64,000 bases of DNA from CAYOWQ01 sp964407695 (GTDB lineage Bacteria > Planctomycetota > Phycisphaerae > Phycisphaerales > SM1A02). Shown here piece after piece: positions 17,236 to 25,223 of the stretch. Under the pieces are notes generated by a model that searched no databases, was not told the DNA's origin, and saw only the letters and a program-made list of their open reading frames with translations. The stretch is from positions 1 through 64,000 of the forward strand of contig CAYOWQ010000012.1 in assembly GCA_964407695.1 (NCBI GenBank), read 5' to 3'. Each line of letters begins with the position of its first letter. Position 1 is the first letter of the stretch. Position numbers and translations under genes: made by a program.

Positions 17236-18396
17236 TCAGTTCGTCGGCGTTGCAAATCGCTTGTGCAGCAGCCCCGAAAGGCTCGGCGTCTGCCGGATCA
17301 CCTCAACGATTCGCGGGGCGGCGGGCTCGTCGCCGTACGGACTCGTCACCCTCGAGCAATCCATCGAGATGGCTCGGGTGATCGCAATGGAAATGTCATC
17401 CCGCACCGGCGGCACATCGATCACGCTCACCGCCCGCTCGCGGCCGGCCTGCCGCACCCCGATATTCACCGTCGGTTTCTGAAGGATCGGAGCTTCATAG
17501 ATGCCGCTGGAGGAATTGCCCACCACCGCATCCACCTCGCTCAACAGACTCAGATAGCGCTGGTGCCCCAGCGCCGAAACGAAGCACACGTTATCTCTTC
17601 CCCTTCGCCACGACTCGGTCATCGCGTTCAGCCGCATCCCTTCGGGATCCGCATTGGCCGCGGTGATGACGATGCCGATTTCCGAACCCAATGCCCCCAG
17701 GGCTTCGAGGAGCTCCTGGTAGTCATCGGTCGATGGTCGCTGACCGAGGGTGACCGGGTGGAAGGTCACCAGCACATTCTGCGGCCGCAGCTTCCAGCCG
17801 AGTTCGCGCTCGAGTTCATCGCGTGAGAGCCGATCCATTCCAAACACGCCGTCGTTGGAGAGCGTGCCCACGATGTGGATGCGCGACGAATCCTCGGCCA
17901 ACTGCCGGACCCGCACCGCGGCGAGGTCGCTGGTGACAAAGTGCAGATGCGAGAGCTTCGTAATTGCGTGGCGAATGGCGTCGTCGAAGGCGCCCTCGGT
18001 GATGTCGCCGCCGGCGATGTGGGCGATAGGCACGCGGGCCAGCGTCGCGGCCAGCGCTGCCGCCAGAGTTTCATAGCGATCCCCAAGCACGATCAGCAGA
18101 TCGGCATTGAGGTTCACCAGCGCTCCGCCCACACCGGATAGACACAGGCCGGTCGAGCGGGCGAGCGCCGATGGGTCATCGCCCTTCAGGTCCATGTCGA
18201 TGCGGGCGTCGATATCGAACCCGTCGTCGGCGATCTGCTTCCAGGTTTCGCCGAAGGCCGGCGAGAGGTGCGCGCCGGTCACGATGGTGCGCAGGCGCAA
18301 ATCCGGCGCCCGGCGGATCTCGCGCATGACCCACGAGAGCAGGCCGTACTCAGCGCGGCTGGCGGTGAGCACGGCGATGGTGCGTCGGCGCGGCAT
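17236..18396 (-). CDS. neuC: UDP-N-acetylglucosamine 2-epimerase (hydrolysing), NeuC family
   Basis: A 386-residue protein of the GT-B-like sugar epimerase fold. Diagnostic stretches: TASRAEYGLLSWVMREI, TGAHLSPAFGETW, VLGDRYETLAAALAA, IAHIAGGDITEGAFDDAIRH, then TFHPVTLG and GNSSSGIYEAPILQKPTVNIG. NeuC-type enzymes produce ManNAc or its 6-deoxy/diamino relatives from UDP-sugars as an early step to sialic, legionaminic or related nonulosonic acids. The LegC-like aminotransferase gene lies 33 bp upstream on the same strand, supporting a nonulosonate role. Confidence 0.9.
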   Translation of the reverse strand: MPRRRTIAVLTASRAEYGLLSWVMREIRRAPDLRLRTIVTGAHLSPAFGETWKQIADDGFDIDARIDMDLKGDDPSALARSTGLCLSGVGGALVNLNADLLIVLGDRYETLAAALAATLARVPIAHIAGGDITEGAFDDAIRHAITKLSHLHFVTSDLAAVRVRQLAEDSSRIHIVGTLSNDGVFGMDRLSRDELERELGWKLRPQNVLVTFHPVTLGQRPSTDDYQELLEALGALGSEIGIVITAANADPEGMRLNAMTESWRRGRDNVCFVSALGHQRYLSLLSEVDAVVGNSSSGIYEAPILQKPTVNIGVRQAGRERAVSVIDVPPVRDDISIAITRAISMDCSRVTSPYGDEPAAPRIVEVIRQTPSLSGLLHKRFATPTN

Positions 18397-18429
18397 GAGA
18401 GTGAGGATAGCGAGTTCCGTGCGAGCCGA

Positions 18430-19617
18430 TCAGCCGGGGGCGAGCAGGTGCGGGCTGCTGGGCAGGCAGATCATGCGCTGGGCGAGGTCTTCAGCGGTGG
18501 TGAGGTCGGCGCGGGGGCAGTCGGCATACATGGGCAACGTATGCATCAGGTTCCACGCCGGACGGGCGAGAATCCGCCGCTCGTGCAGGGCGGCGAGAAT
18601 GGCGTTGCGCTCGAAGGCCAGGTCGGCATTGAGCAGCAGCGTGATGAGCCAGTAGTTGCTTCGGGTCTCGGCGGGTTCGAGAACGATCGTGCCCACGCCC
18701 GAATCGGCGAAGGCATCGGCATAGCGGCGGGCGAGAATGCGCTTGGCGGTCAGAAACTCATCGAGTCGCTCAAGCTGGGCGCAGCCGAGCGCAGCGTTCA
18801 GATTGGGCAATCGGTAGTTGAATCCCACCTCGTCGTGCTCGAACGCCCACGCGTGAGGCTTTTTGGCCGTAGTGGTGAGGTGCTTGGCGTGTTGGGCGAT
18901 GGCGGCATCGTTGGTGAGGATGGCGCCGCCGCCGCCGGTGGTGACGATCTTGTTGCCGTTGAAGCTCAGGGTATTGACGCGGCCGAAGGTGCCGGTATGT
19001 CGGCCGCGATAGAAGGAGCCAAGCGATTCGGCGGCATCTTCGACCAGCGGAATTCCAAACGACTTGGCGACCTCCACGCATCCATCGAGATCGACAGGAT
19101 GGCCGTACGTGTGCATGGGCACGATCGCAGCGATGCGGGCGCCGGTGGACTTGTTGACCCACCCGCCCGCGTGGCGGATGGCCATGGTGCGGAGGTGGTT
19201 TTCCAGCTTGGCGGGATCGAGGCCGAGAGTCTGCGGATCGGCGTCGACCAGGTGCGGCCGGGCGCTGCAATAGGAAACGGCGTTGGCAGTGGCGATGAAG
19301 GTGAGCGCGGGGATGATGACCTCATCGCCCGGCTGCACGCCGGCCAGAAGCAGCGCGATGTGCAGGGCGGCGGTTCCGTTGGAGGTGGCGACGGCGAAGC
19401 CAGCGCCGGTGTAGGCGGCGAGGTCGCGCTCGAAGCGATCGACGAACGCGCCGACGCTGGAGACCCAGTTCGTGTCCACGCACTCATCGACGTAGCGCTT
19501 CTCCTGCGGGCCGAAGCGCGGCTCGTGGAGTGCGATGGGCCGGGGCGCATGGCCGACCACGTTCTCGACCGTCTCGACGACCAGGGTGGAGGCAGCAGCA
19601 CTATGCACGGGAGTCAC
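18430..19617 (-). CDS. LegC/DegT-family PLP sugar aminotransferase
   Basis: About 395 residues from a GTG at 19617; GTG at 19608 is an alternative and no ATG is available. The features are those of the DegT/DnrJ/EryC1 fold: TNWVSSVGAFVDRFERDLAAY near the start (a LegC-type pattern), TSNGTAALHIALLLAG, PALTFIATANAVSY, VEDAAESLGSFYRGRHTG and the PLP lysine in SFNGNKIVTTGGGG. It converts a keto-sugar nucleotide into an amino-sugar nucleotide. The neighbour neuC suggests a legionaminate-like nonulosonic acid pathway, whose other genes (legB, legI, legF) are not in this window. Confidence 0.9.
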   Translation of the reverse strand: MTPVHSAAASTLVVETVENVVGHAPRPIALHEPRFGPQEKRYVDECVDTNWVSSVGAFVDRFERDLAAYTGAGFAVATSNGTAALHIALLLAGVQPGDEVIIPALTFIATANAVSYCSARPHLVDADPQTLGLDPAKLENHLRTMAIRHAGGWVNKSTGARIAAIVPMHTYGHPVDLDGCVEVAKSFGIPLVEDAAESLGSFYRGRHTGTFGRVNTLSFNGNKIVTTGGGGAILTNDAAIAQHAKHLTTTAKKPHAWAFEHDEVGFNYRLPNLNAALGCAQLERLDEFLTAKRILARRYADAFADSGVGTIVLEPAETRSNYWLITLLLNADLAFERNAILAALHERRILARPAWNLMHTLPMYADCPRADLTTAEDLAQRMICLPSSPHLLAPG

Positions 19618-19696
19618 GGGAAGAGTGTATCGGCACGCGGCGATCGGGGTGATGAAGTTGACGTACACTGGCGGACTGCAGGAACAAGGAGCGACC

Positions 19697-20047
19697 ATGA
19701 AAGGAACCCGTGGAGCATTGCTGGCGCCGGTGCTTTTGATTCTGGTGGGTGTGTCGTGGCTTCTGAATTCGCTGGGGGTGATGCCGGGGGTGAACTGGGT
19801 GTGGACGCTGCTGCTGGCGGGCGTGGGGCTCCTGATCCTGCTGGGCGGATTGAACCGAATCTCGGTCGTGCTGGGGCCGCTGCTTATGGTGGCGGGCGGA
19901 CTGTCGGTTTTGCGACAGACGGGCCGGCTCAACATCGACGTGGAGATTCCGATCCTCGTGATCCTTGCAGGAGTGCTGCTGATCGTTTCGAGATACAGCA
20001 GGCTTCCCGCGCCGGCGTGGCTCACCGATGGGAGAACGGGATCGTGA
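19697..20047 (+). CDS. Small multi-helix membrane protein upstream of proC
   Basis: A 116-residue protein with AAGGAG at 19686-19691 before the ATG at 19697. Three hydrophobic segments (residues about 8-25, 32-50 and 53-70) and a fourth at 80-97 occupy nearly all of it, for example ALLAPVLLILVGVSWLLNSLG. It resembles small LiaF/DUF5668-like transmembrane domains, but I would not assign one firmly. It overlaps the GTG start of proC by 4 nt, so it is translationally coupled to proC. Confidence 0.75.
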   Translation: MKGTRGALLAPVLLILVGVSWLLNSLGVMPGVNWVWTLLLAGVGLLILLGGLNRISVVLGPLLMVAGGLSVLRQTGRLNIDVEIPILVILAGVLLIVSRYSRLPAPAWLTDGRTGS

Positions 20048-20838
20048 AGCTGGCGTGGCTGGGCGCGGGAAACATGGGTATGGCCCTGCTGGAAGGCGCT
20101 GCCAGGCGCGGAGCGCTGACTCCGCGAGAGGTGACTGTCATTGATGTTGACGACGGGAAGCTGGCGGCCGCGGCGGGGCTGGGGTTTCAGACGTCGACGG
20201 ATGCAACGCCAGCGCGGGATGCCGAGGCGATGATGCTGGCGGTGAAGCCGCAGGTGTTTGGCGAGGTGGCGAAGACGATCGGGAGGTTATCCAAGCCGAC
20301 GGTGGTGATGAGCATCATGGCGGGTGTGGAGAGTGGCGCGATTCGACGGGCGCTGGGCGATTTGGCGAGGGTGATCCGCATCATGCCCAATGTGGCCTGC
20401 CGCATCGGCGAGGGCATGAGCGGGATCGCGCTGGGCGCGGGGGCGAGGGCGGGTGATGATGACCTTGCGACGAGGATCCTCAATGCGGTTGGCCAAACGG
20501 TGCGGGTGGATGAGGAACTGATGCACGCCGTGACGGCGGTGAGCGGGTCGGGCCCGGCGTATGTGTTTCTGCTGGCGCAGGCGATGGAGGAGTCAGCGCG
20601 GTCGCTGGGGCTTGCTGAGCGCGAGGCGAAGCTGATGGTGCGGCAGACGATTCTTGGATCTGCGCGGTTGCTGCTGGATGGAGAGCCGGAAGCGCAAGCG
20701 CTGCGAGCGTCGGTGACGAGCAAGGGCGGCACGACGGCCGCGGCGATTGGGGTGTTTGAGGCCGGCGGATTCGGCGAGCTGGTGGGCCGGGCGTTGCGGG
20801 CAGCGCGGGACCGGGGGGTGGAGTTGGGGGGAGGGTAG
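20044..20838 (+). CDS. proC: Pyrroline-5-carboxylate reductase with altered C-terminus
   Basis: A 264-residue enzyme of the last step of proline synthesis. It has a Rossmann NAD(P) motif GAGNMGMALLEGA at residues 7-19, MLAVKPQV, MSIMAGV, RIMPNVACRIGEGM, and the dimerisation/substrate domain with VSGSGPAYVFLLAQAMEE and SVTSKGGTTAAAIGVFEAGG. The start is a GTG inside the preceding gene's stop (GTGA). The last residues (RDRGVELGGG) end abruptly; a second copy of this 3' end at 24081 continues for another 17 residues instead. I infer that the original tail was displaced when about 3.3 kb was inserted or duplicated here; the enzyme probably still works, since catalytic regions are intact. Confidence 0.93.
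   Translation: MKLAWLGAGNMGMALLEGAARRGALTPREVTVIDVDDGKLAAAAGLGFQTSTDATPARDAEAMMLAVKPQVFGEVAKTIGRLSKPTVVMSIMAGVESGAIRRALGDLARVIRIMPNVACRIGEGMSGIALGAGARAGDDDLATRILNAVGQTVRVDEELMHAVTAVSGSGPAYVFLLAQAMEESARSLGLAEREAKLMVRQTILGSARLLLDGEPEAQALRASVTSKGGTTAAAIGVFEAGGFGELVGRALRAARDRGVELGGG
20742..20821 (+). repeat. 80-bp direct repeat, copy 1 (proC 3' end)
   Basis: Matches 24081-24160 at 76 of 80 positions by eye. The repeat encodes AIG-FEAGGFGEL---ALRAARDRGV of ProC. It bounds a segment of about 3.3 kb containing the cysteine-rich secreted protein. Confidence 0.92.
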
Positions 20839-21161
20839 ATTCGCAGATGGCGATGTACCTGCGATCGCGACGATCGGCTATTTCGGCAGTTCAAGGCGGT
20901 CGGTCCCGACTTACCGAGGAACGGGCCCGACAAGCGCGTCCTCAATGATGCCCGATCAGCAGATCAGCACGTCAGCAGAAGGCAAGGTTCGGCGATTACA
21001 GCCCGCTCCGCATCACATCCGCGCTGCGTTCGCGAACCCCGAGTTGAATGGATTTGTCTTGGCGTTCCGTGCCGCTGGGATGGTAGACTGCTCAGGGGCA
21101 AGCATGTACGCAGATTGCCCAGCGGTGTTTGAGACTGTCGTGCGTATTCGTGGAGGCAACG
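20839..21161. other. 323-bp spacer after proC
   Basis: No gene with believable codon usage or start was seen. It leads into the secreted protein gene at 21162, whose ribosome binding site GGAGG is at 21152-21156. It is the left end of the segment bracketed by the proC direct repeats. Confidence 0.45.
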
Positions 21162-23909
21162 ATGCTACGTCAATCTGGTCGTCGGTGGTGCCCGCGTTGC
21201 TTCGTGTTCAACGGCCGAATCATGCCTCGAGTGGGTTCTCTTACCTTCGTGTGCCTGCTCTGCTGTGCGACGGCCAACGCGATAGCGGCGCCAGCCGCCG
21301 AGGAGCGTGAGCGGACCGGAGCCACCGCGGGCGCTTGCCCGTCGTTTGTTCAGGTGATCACACTGGTCAGCGGCCAAGTGAACGGCAGCCCTGGTGCGCC
21401 ATGCCAGACCGACACCGAGATCGGCTACGCCACGGCCGGCCCGTCCTCCACGTGCTTCAACGGATCACTTGGGCCTGCCCTACCGTTCGCTCAAGCAGCG
21501 TCCGCAGCACTATCCGTTCCGCATGCACAGATCATCGCGCCGGTTGCCGGCTTCTGGGTGCCCGGGCTGAACTGCAACCCGGATGCTCGATGGATCAACT
21601 TCGCATCCAACGGCTCCTGTCTTGGCATTCCAGCGCACTCAACGCTGTATGCTCAGCCCTTTGACGTTGCCGCGGGGTCCGTGTGTGAGGCGACAATTGA
21701 ATTTTGCTGGGCGGTTGACGACGCACTGGGTGATCCGGGAGGCCCAGCGCCGTTCGGCGTATTCATCGGGGATGCGAGCGGCCTGAACGTGACGGCAGTG
21801 CCAGGCCTGGGATTTGATTTTGCCGGCGGCAGCTTCAGTGCGGAGACCTGCGTGACGGCGACGCTTCCGTCAGGGGCCGTCGTGCCCGGACAGAACTTCC
21901 TGTACGTCTATCAGCGCGACACCGCCTGCGCTGCCAGCGGGATCATCTATTGCGCCACGATCACGGTTTGCGCGTGCGACTGTCCCTGCAACGACGTCGC
22001 GCCGGGAAACTGCGTGATTGAGGCCGAGCCGTGCGGAACCGACTCAGACGGCGGCTGCAACAGCAGCCCCCCCGCGTTCCAGCCGATTGTCTGCGGCGAC
22101 ACAGTCTGCGGCGACCTGTGGGCGCTAGGCGGCATTCGTGATACGGATTGGTACAGCTTCACGATCTCCAAACCAAGCGTGGTGCGATGGGAGGTATGCG
22201 CGGATATTGCAGTGGCGGCGTTCATTCTCGATGCAACGACATGCACAAGCCCAGCGCTCGAGGCGATCGGCGCCGCGTGGTGCCCCGCTGTTGCCGAAGC
22301 GACGTTGTGCCCGGGGACGTACTGGGCCTTCGTAGCGCCGGCGGTGTTTGACGGCGTGCCTTGCCAGGAACTGTACGTGGCGTCGCTTACATGCACGCCG
22401 GTATCGCCGGGGCCGCCGTGGATCTGCTGCGGAGAACCGCAGATGGGCAGTTGCTTTGCCGTGCATCCAACGCCGTACTGCGACGACCCCATCTGCTGCA
22501 ACAACGTGTGCTCCGCTGACCCGTCGTGCTGCACGATCGCCTGGGATTCGAATTGTGTGTTCCTCGCGATCACCAGCCCTGAGTGTGCTGCTGGCGATCT
22601 CGTCTGCCCCGGGGGTGATCCGCCGAGCGTTTTCGTCTGTGAGGCGGGATGCCGCGACGAGTTCAGTGTCGCTGATGGAACCGAAGCTGCAAGCGGCAGT
22701 CCACCGTGTAGCCCATTCGATGAACTTCCCACGGATGGTTGTTTCGAGCACGTCTTCTCGGGCTGCTGGCCAAGCTGTCCCGCCGGATGTGGACCGAATA
22801 GTTGCGGAACCATTCTCGCGGCGTTTCTTGAGATTCGCACCAAGCAGGGACAGTCCGATGCGAATCCATTTGATTCCATTCACTTCACGGACCAGGGCAC
22901 GATCATCGGTTCCGGCGTAGTGCTTGGACTTTCAACGACGCTGTTCGACCTCGGTAACCTGCCGGTCAGCGGCAGCATCCTCTCAACCCTTTGCGACGGC
23001 GAACTGGGCGTGATTGTGGAGGATGATTCCGCGGTCGACTATCTCTCGCTCACAGTAATTCACTGCCCGTGCAAGGCGCCATTTCGGCCCGAGATCAAAC
23101 TTGATGAGCCCGGCACTTTTTCCACGCCTTCTGCTACCACGCCGAGCGCGGACCTTCTCGCCCTTGCCACGTGCTCCAGCGGCGCGCTGACCTCGTATGA
23201 CGTGCCCGCAATCAACCAGTGTTTCGTCGAAACGATTGACGTCTCCGCCTATCCGTGCATGTTTGGAGGGCATCTGGAAATCGGCGTCGTGCCGACGTCG
23301 TGGCCCAACAACGACACGCTGTCTCTCGAGCTGAAAGGCGACTTCGAGTGCGGGCCGACAGCGCTTTCATGGGGTCAGTCGCTGGCGAACCTGCAGGCGG
23401 CAGGCGTCGTCGCTCCTCCCTTCGCGACGGGACAGCTCTCGATCATCACCCTCGCGCTCGACAATCTTCCTCCGTCGTCGTCGGGCGTTCGGAACATTGT
23501 GGGGCGACAATTGGACGGAATGCTCGACATCTTCATTCAGGATGACACGGGCGTGAGCTTCATCAGCTATTTCCCGCTTGTGTGCCCGTGTCCGCCGTCG
23601 GACTGCTGCGACCGCTTCGGAGCATTCATTGATCCGAGCTGCGCAGCATTGGTCTGTGCAGCCGATCCGTTCTGCTGCGACCTTTTCTGCGACAAGAATT
23701 GCAAGCTGCTTGCGGAAGAGCTCTGCAATTGCAAGGAGGTACCCGGATTGGCAGCCGACCTCAACGGCGACGGCGCCGTCGATGGCGCTGACCTCGGCCT
23801 TCTGTTGGCGAATTGGGATGGATCAGGGCTTGGCGACATCAACGGCAATGGCGTTGTCGATGGGGCAGACCTGGGACTCCTGCTGGCTGGATGGAGCGGA
23901 TCACGCTGA
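21162..23909 (+). CDS. Large cysteine-rich secreted protein with dockerin-like tail
   Basis: A 915-residue protein; the ATG at 21162 follows GGAGG at 5 nt. A signal segment lies at residues about 30-45 (SLTFVCLLCCATANAIAA). Modules in order: a Cys-containing beta domain (50-270); a region like bacterial pre-peptidase domains with NDVAPGNCVIEAEPCGTDSD and DTDWYSFTISKP (275-410); a CC-knot module (CCGEPQMGSC, CCNNVCSADPSCCTIAWDSNC; about 425-475); two similar beta domains with EIRTKQGQSD / LELKGDFECG patterns (500-800); a second CC module (DCCDRFGAF, CAADPFCCDLFC); and a dockerin-like pair DLNGDGAVDGADLGLLLANW and DINGNGVVDGADLGLLLAGW. Function unknown, extracellular. The gene lies inside the segment bracketed by proC fragments. 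Confidence 0.88.
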   Translation: MLRQSGRRWCPRCFVFNGRIMPRVGSLTFVCLLCCATANAIAAPAAEERERTGATAGACPSFVQVITLVSGQVNGSPGAPCQTDTEIGYATAGPSSTCFNGSLGPALPFAQAASAALSVPHAQIIAPVAGFWVPGLNCNPDARWINFASNGSCLGIPAHSTLYAQPFDVAAGSVCEATIEFCWAVDDALGDPGGPAPFGVFIGDASGLNVTAVPGLGFDFAGGSFSAETCVTATLPSGAVVPGQNFLYVYQRDTACAASGIIYCATITVCACDCPCNDVAPGNCVIEAEPCGTDSDGGCNSSPPAFQPIVCGDTVCGDLWALGGIRDTDWYSFTISKPSVVRWEVCADIAVAAFILDATTCTSPALEAIGAAWCPAVAEATLCPGTYWAFVAPAVFDGVPCQELYVASLTCTPVSPGPPWICCGEPQMGSCFAVHPTPYCDDPICCNNVCSADPSCCTIAWDSNCVFLAITSPECAAGDLVCPGGDPPSVFVCEAGCRDEFSVADGTEAASGSPPCSPFDELPTDGCFEHVFSGCWPSCPAGCGPNSCGTILAAFLEIRTKQGQSDANPFDSIHFTDQGTIIGSGVVLGLSTTLFDLGNLPVSGSILSTLCDGELGVIVEDDSAVDYLSLTVIHCPCKAPFRPEIKLDEPGTFSTPSATTPSADLLALATCSSGALTSYDVPAINQCFVETIDVSAYPCMFGGHLEIGVVPTSWPNNDTLSLELKGDFECGPTALSWGQSLANLQAAGVVAPPFATGQLSIITLALDNLPPSSSGVRNIVGRQLDGMLDIFIQDDTGVSFISYFPLVCPCPPSDCCDRFGAFIDPSCAALVCAADPFCCDLFCDKNCKLLAEELCNCKEVPGLAADLNGDGAVDGADLGLLLANWDGSGLGDINGNGVVDGADLGLLLAGWSGSR

Positions 23910-24080
23910 TACCAGCGTCGTGCAAGCGTCACAGAAGGTGCATCCGTGATTGAGTGAAATCGGACACGCTCTTCTCATGTATTGGCATTTCCTTGCATAC
24001 CGATCCTCGGCGGGCAGGATTTGTCACGACCGACAAGCCTTAACCATCCGGTTGCGAATGGTGTGCAGTATTCGCTTTAC

Positions 24081-24216
24081 GGCGATTGGGGAGTTTGAGG
24101 CCGGCGGATTTGGCGAGCTGATGAGCCGGGCGTTGCGGGCAGCGCGGGACCGGGGGGTGGCAGCGCTGACTGAGTTGAAGCAAGCACGGTCCGCGGTGCG
24201 GGCCCCTACGAACTGA
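24081..24216 (+). pseudogene. proC 3'-end fragment (direct repeat copy 2)
   Basis: The 24081-24160 stretch repeats 20742-20821 with 4 mismatches and stays in the ProC frame: AIGEFEAGGFGELMSRALRA, then continues ALTELKQARSAVRAPTN to a stop at 24216. Nothing upstream of 24081 is ProC-like. This tail is plausibly the original C-terminus of proC, or that of a lost second copy. The rest of 23910-24240 shows no gene. Confidence 0.8.
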
Positions 24217-24240
24217 GTCGGCCGCGGGGCGAAACCGGCG

Positions 24241-25002
24241 CTATTCCTCGAGGGTGAACCGGGCGGAGCACCGCTGTTCATGCTCGCCGATCACCTCCGG
24301 TTTCACGATGATGGATCGCTCGCCGAGCGACCTGCGCCGCCGCTCCGGCGTCAACCGCGGGTCATCGTCAAACTGAATCTCGCCCCCGGCAGTTTGCTCA
24401 TCCCGGGTAATGGAGACGTGGTAATGCGCCGGCAGTTCGGACCTTGGATACCCGGCGGGACGTATGGTGTGAATCTCGAGGCGTCCCTGCTCGTCGGTGC
24501 GTCCGTAGCCGAACAGTCGCGCGTGATTGATGTCGCCGGAATTTGCCCGGATGTGCGCACCCTTGTCTGCATACCAGCCCTTCGCACTGGTGTGATAGAT
24601 GTAGACCAGGGCACCGGCAGCCGGCTTCTCCTGACCATCAACAACCTCGATCGTCAGGGTCATGCGGATTCCGGGCTCGGCATTTCCGCAGATCGACAGC
24701 GGACCAACCGCAGCGCTTCGTTGGATCAACTTGCGGAAGACAGGCTGGGCGTGAAGCGCCATCAGCTCGGGATCACACAGGACCTTTGAGACATCCACCT
24801 TCCCGCTCTTGAGATCCTCATCGATCTTTCGAATGAGATCCAATTCCCGATCAGTCGGCGGCCCCGGCGGCTCCGCCCATTGCACGAAGTCATCGGTTGG
24901 CTGCGTCGAGGCGGCGGCGGGGTCCGCCTGCCGGCCGCCCATGTGCAAGCCGATGGCGGCTGCAACAAGGAGCGAGGAGAGGGTGCGAGTTGAACGGTTC
25001 AC
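24241..25002 (-). CDS. Secreted intradiol ring-cleavage dioxygenase-like protein
   Basis: About 253 residues from a GTG at 25002, chosen because a signal peptide follows (TLSSLLVAAAIGLHMGG); a longer reading reaches 25107. Residues about 110-240 resemble the protocatechuate 3,4-dioxygenase fold: AGALVYIYHTSAKGWYADKG, LFGYGRTDEQGRLEIHTIRP, AGYP, and LPAHYHVSI. All four usual Fe(III) ligands have candidates: Tyr in GWYAD, Tyr in AGYP, and the two His of AHYH. Classical enzymes are cytoplasmic; secreted relatives occur in many environmental bacteria and their substrates are unclear. Confidence 0.82.
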   Translation of the reverse strand: MNRSTRTLSSLLVAAAIGLHMGGRQADPAAASTQPTDDFVQWAEPPGPPTDRELDLIRKIDEDLKSGKVDVSKVLCDPELMALHAQPVFRKLIQRSAAVGPLSICGNAEPGIRMTLTIEVVDGQEKPAAGALVYIYHTSAKGWYADKGAHIRANSGDINHARLFGYGRTDEQGRLEIHTIRPAGYPRSELPAHYHVSITRDEQTAGGEIQFDDDPRLTPERRRRSLGERSIIVKPEVIGEHEQRCSARFTLEE

Positions 25003-25223
25003 GGCGTTGAATATGGATCGCTTGGTTCTACCCCGGCCGGCGATCTCGGTTGCGTTGGCGAAGCGGGAGCGGCACCGGTTTCGGCCGTGGTGGCGCTCGA
25101 TCTGCATGCAAGACCCAGTTCACACACATCACACATTCATGGGGGGACGGGATGGTGTGTGGCACCCAGGATTTTTGAGCGCTCGATCCGGGCAAGCGGT
25201 CCGCATCGCGGAACCCTCTGGGA

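Noticed and set aside
17800..18420. Chromosomal replication origin at the composition switch
   Set aside because: No dnaA or dnaN gene, no AT-rich unwinding region and no cluster of DnaA boxes could be seen; other explanations remain.
18268..20043. A very long open reading on the + strand upstream of proC, through the aminotransferase region
   Set aside because: It is a mirror of the aminotransferase gene in G-rich sequence; the proC part starts independently at the GTG at 20044, and nothing before it resembles a protein family.
20742..24160. Insertion sequence between the proC repeats
   Set aside because: No transposase or terminal inverted repeats were found; only the duplicated proC end and a secreted protein gene are present.
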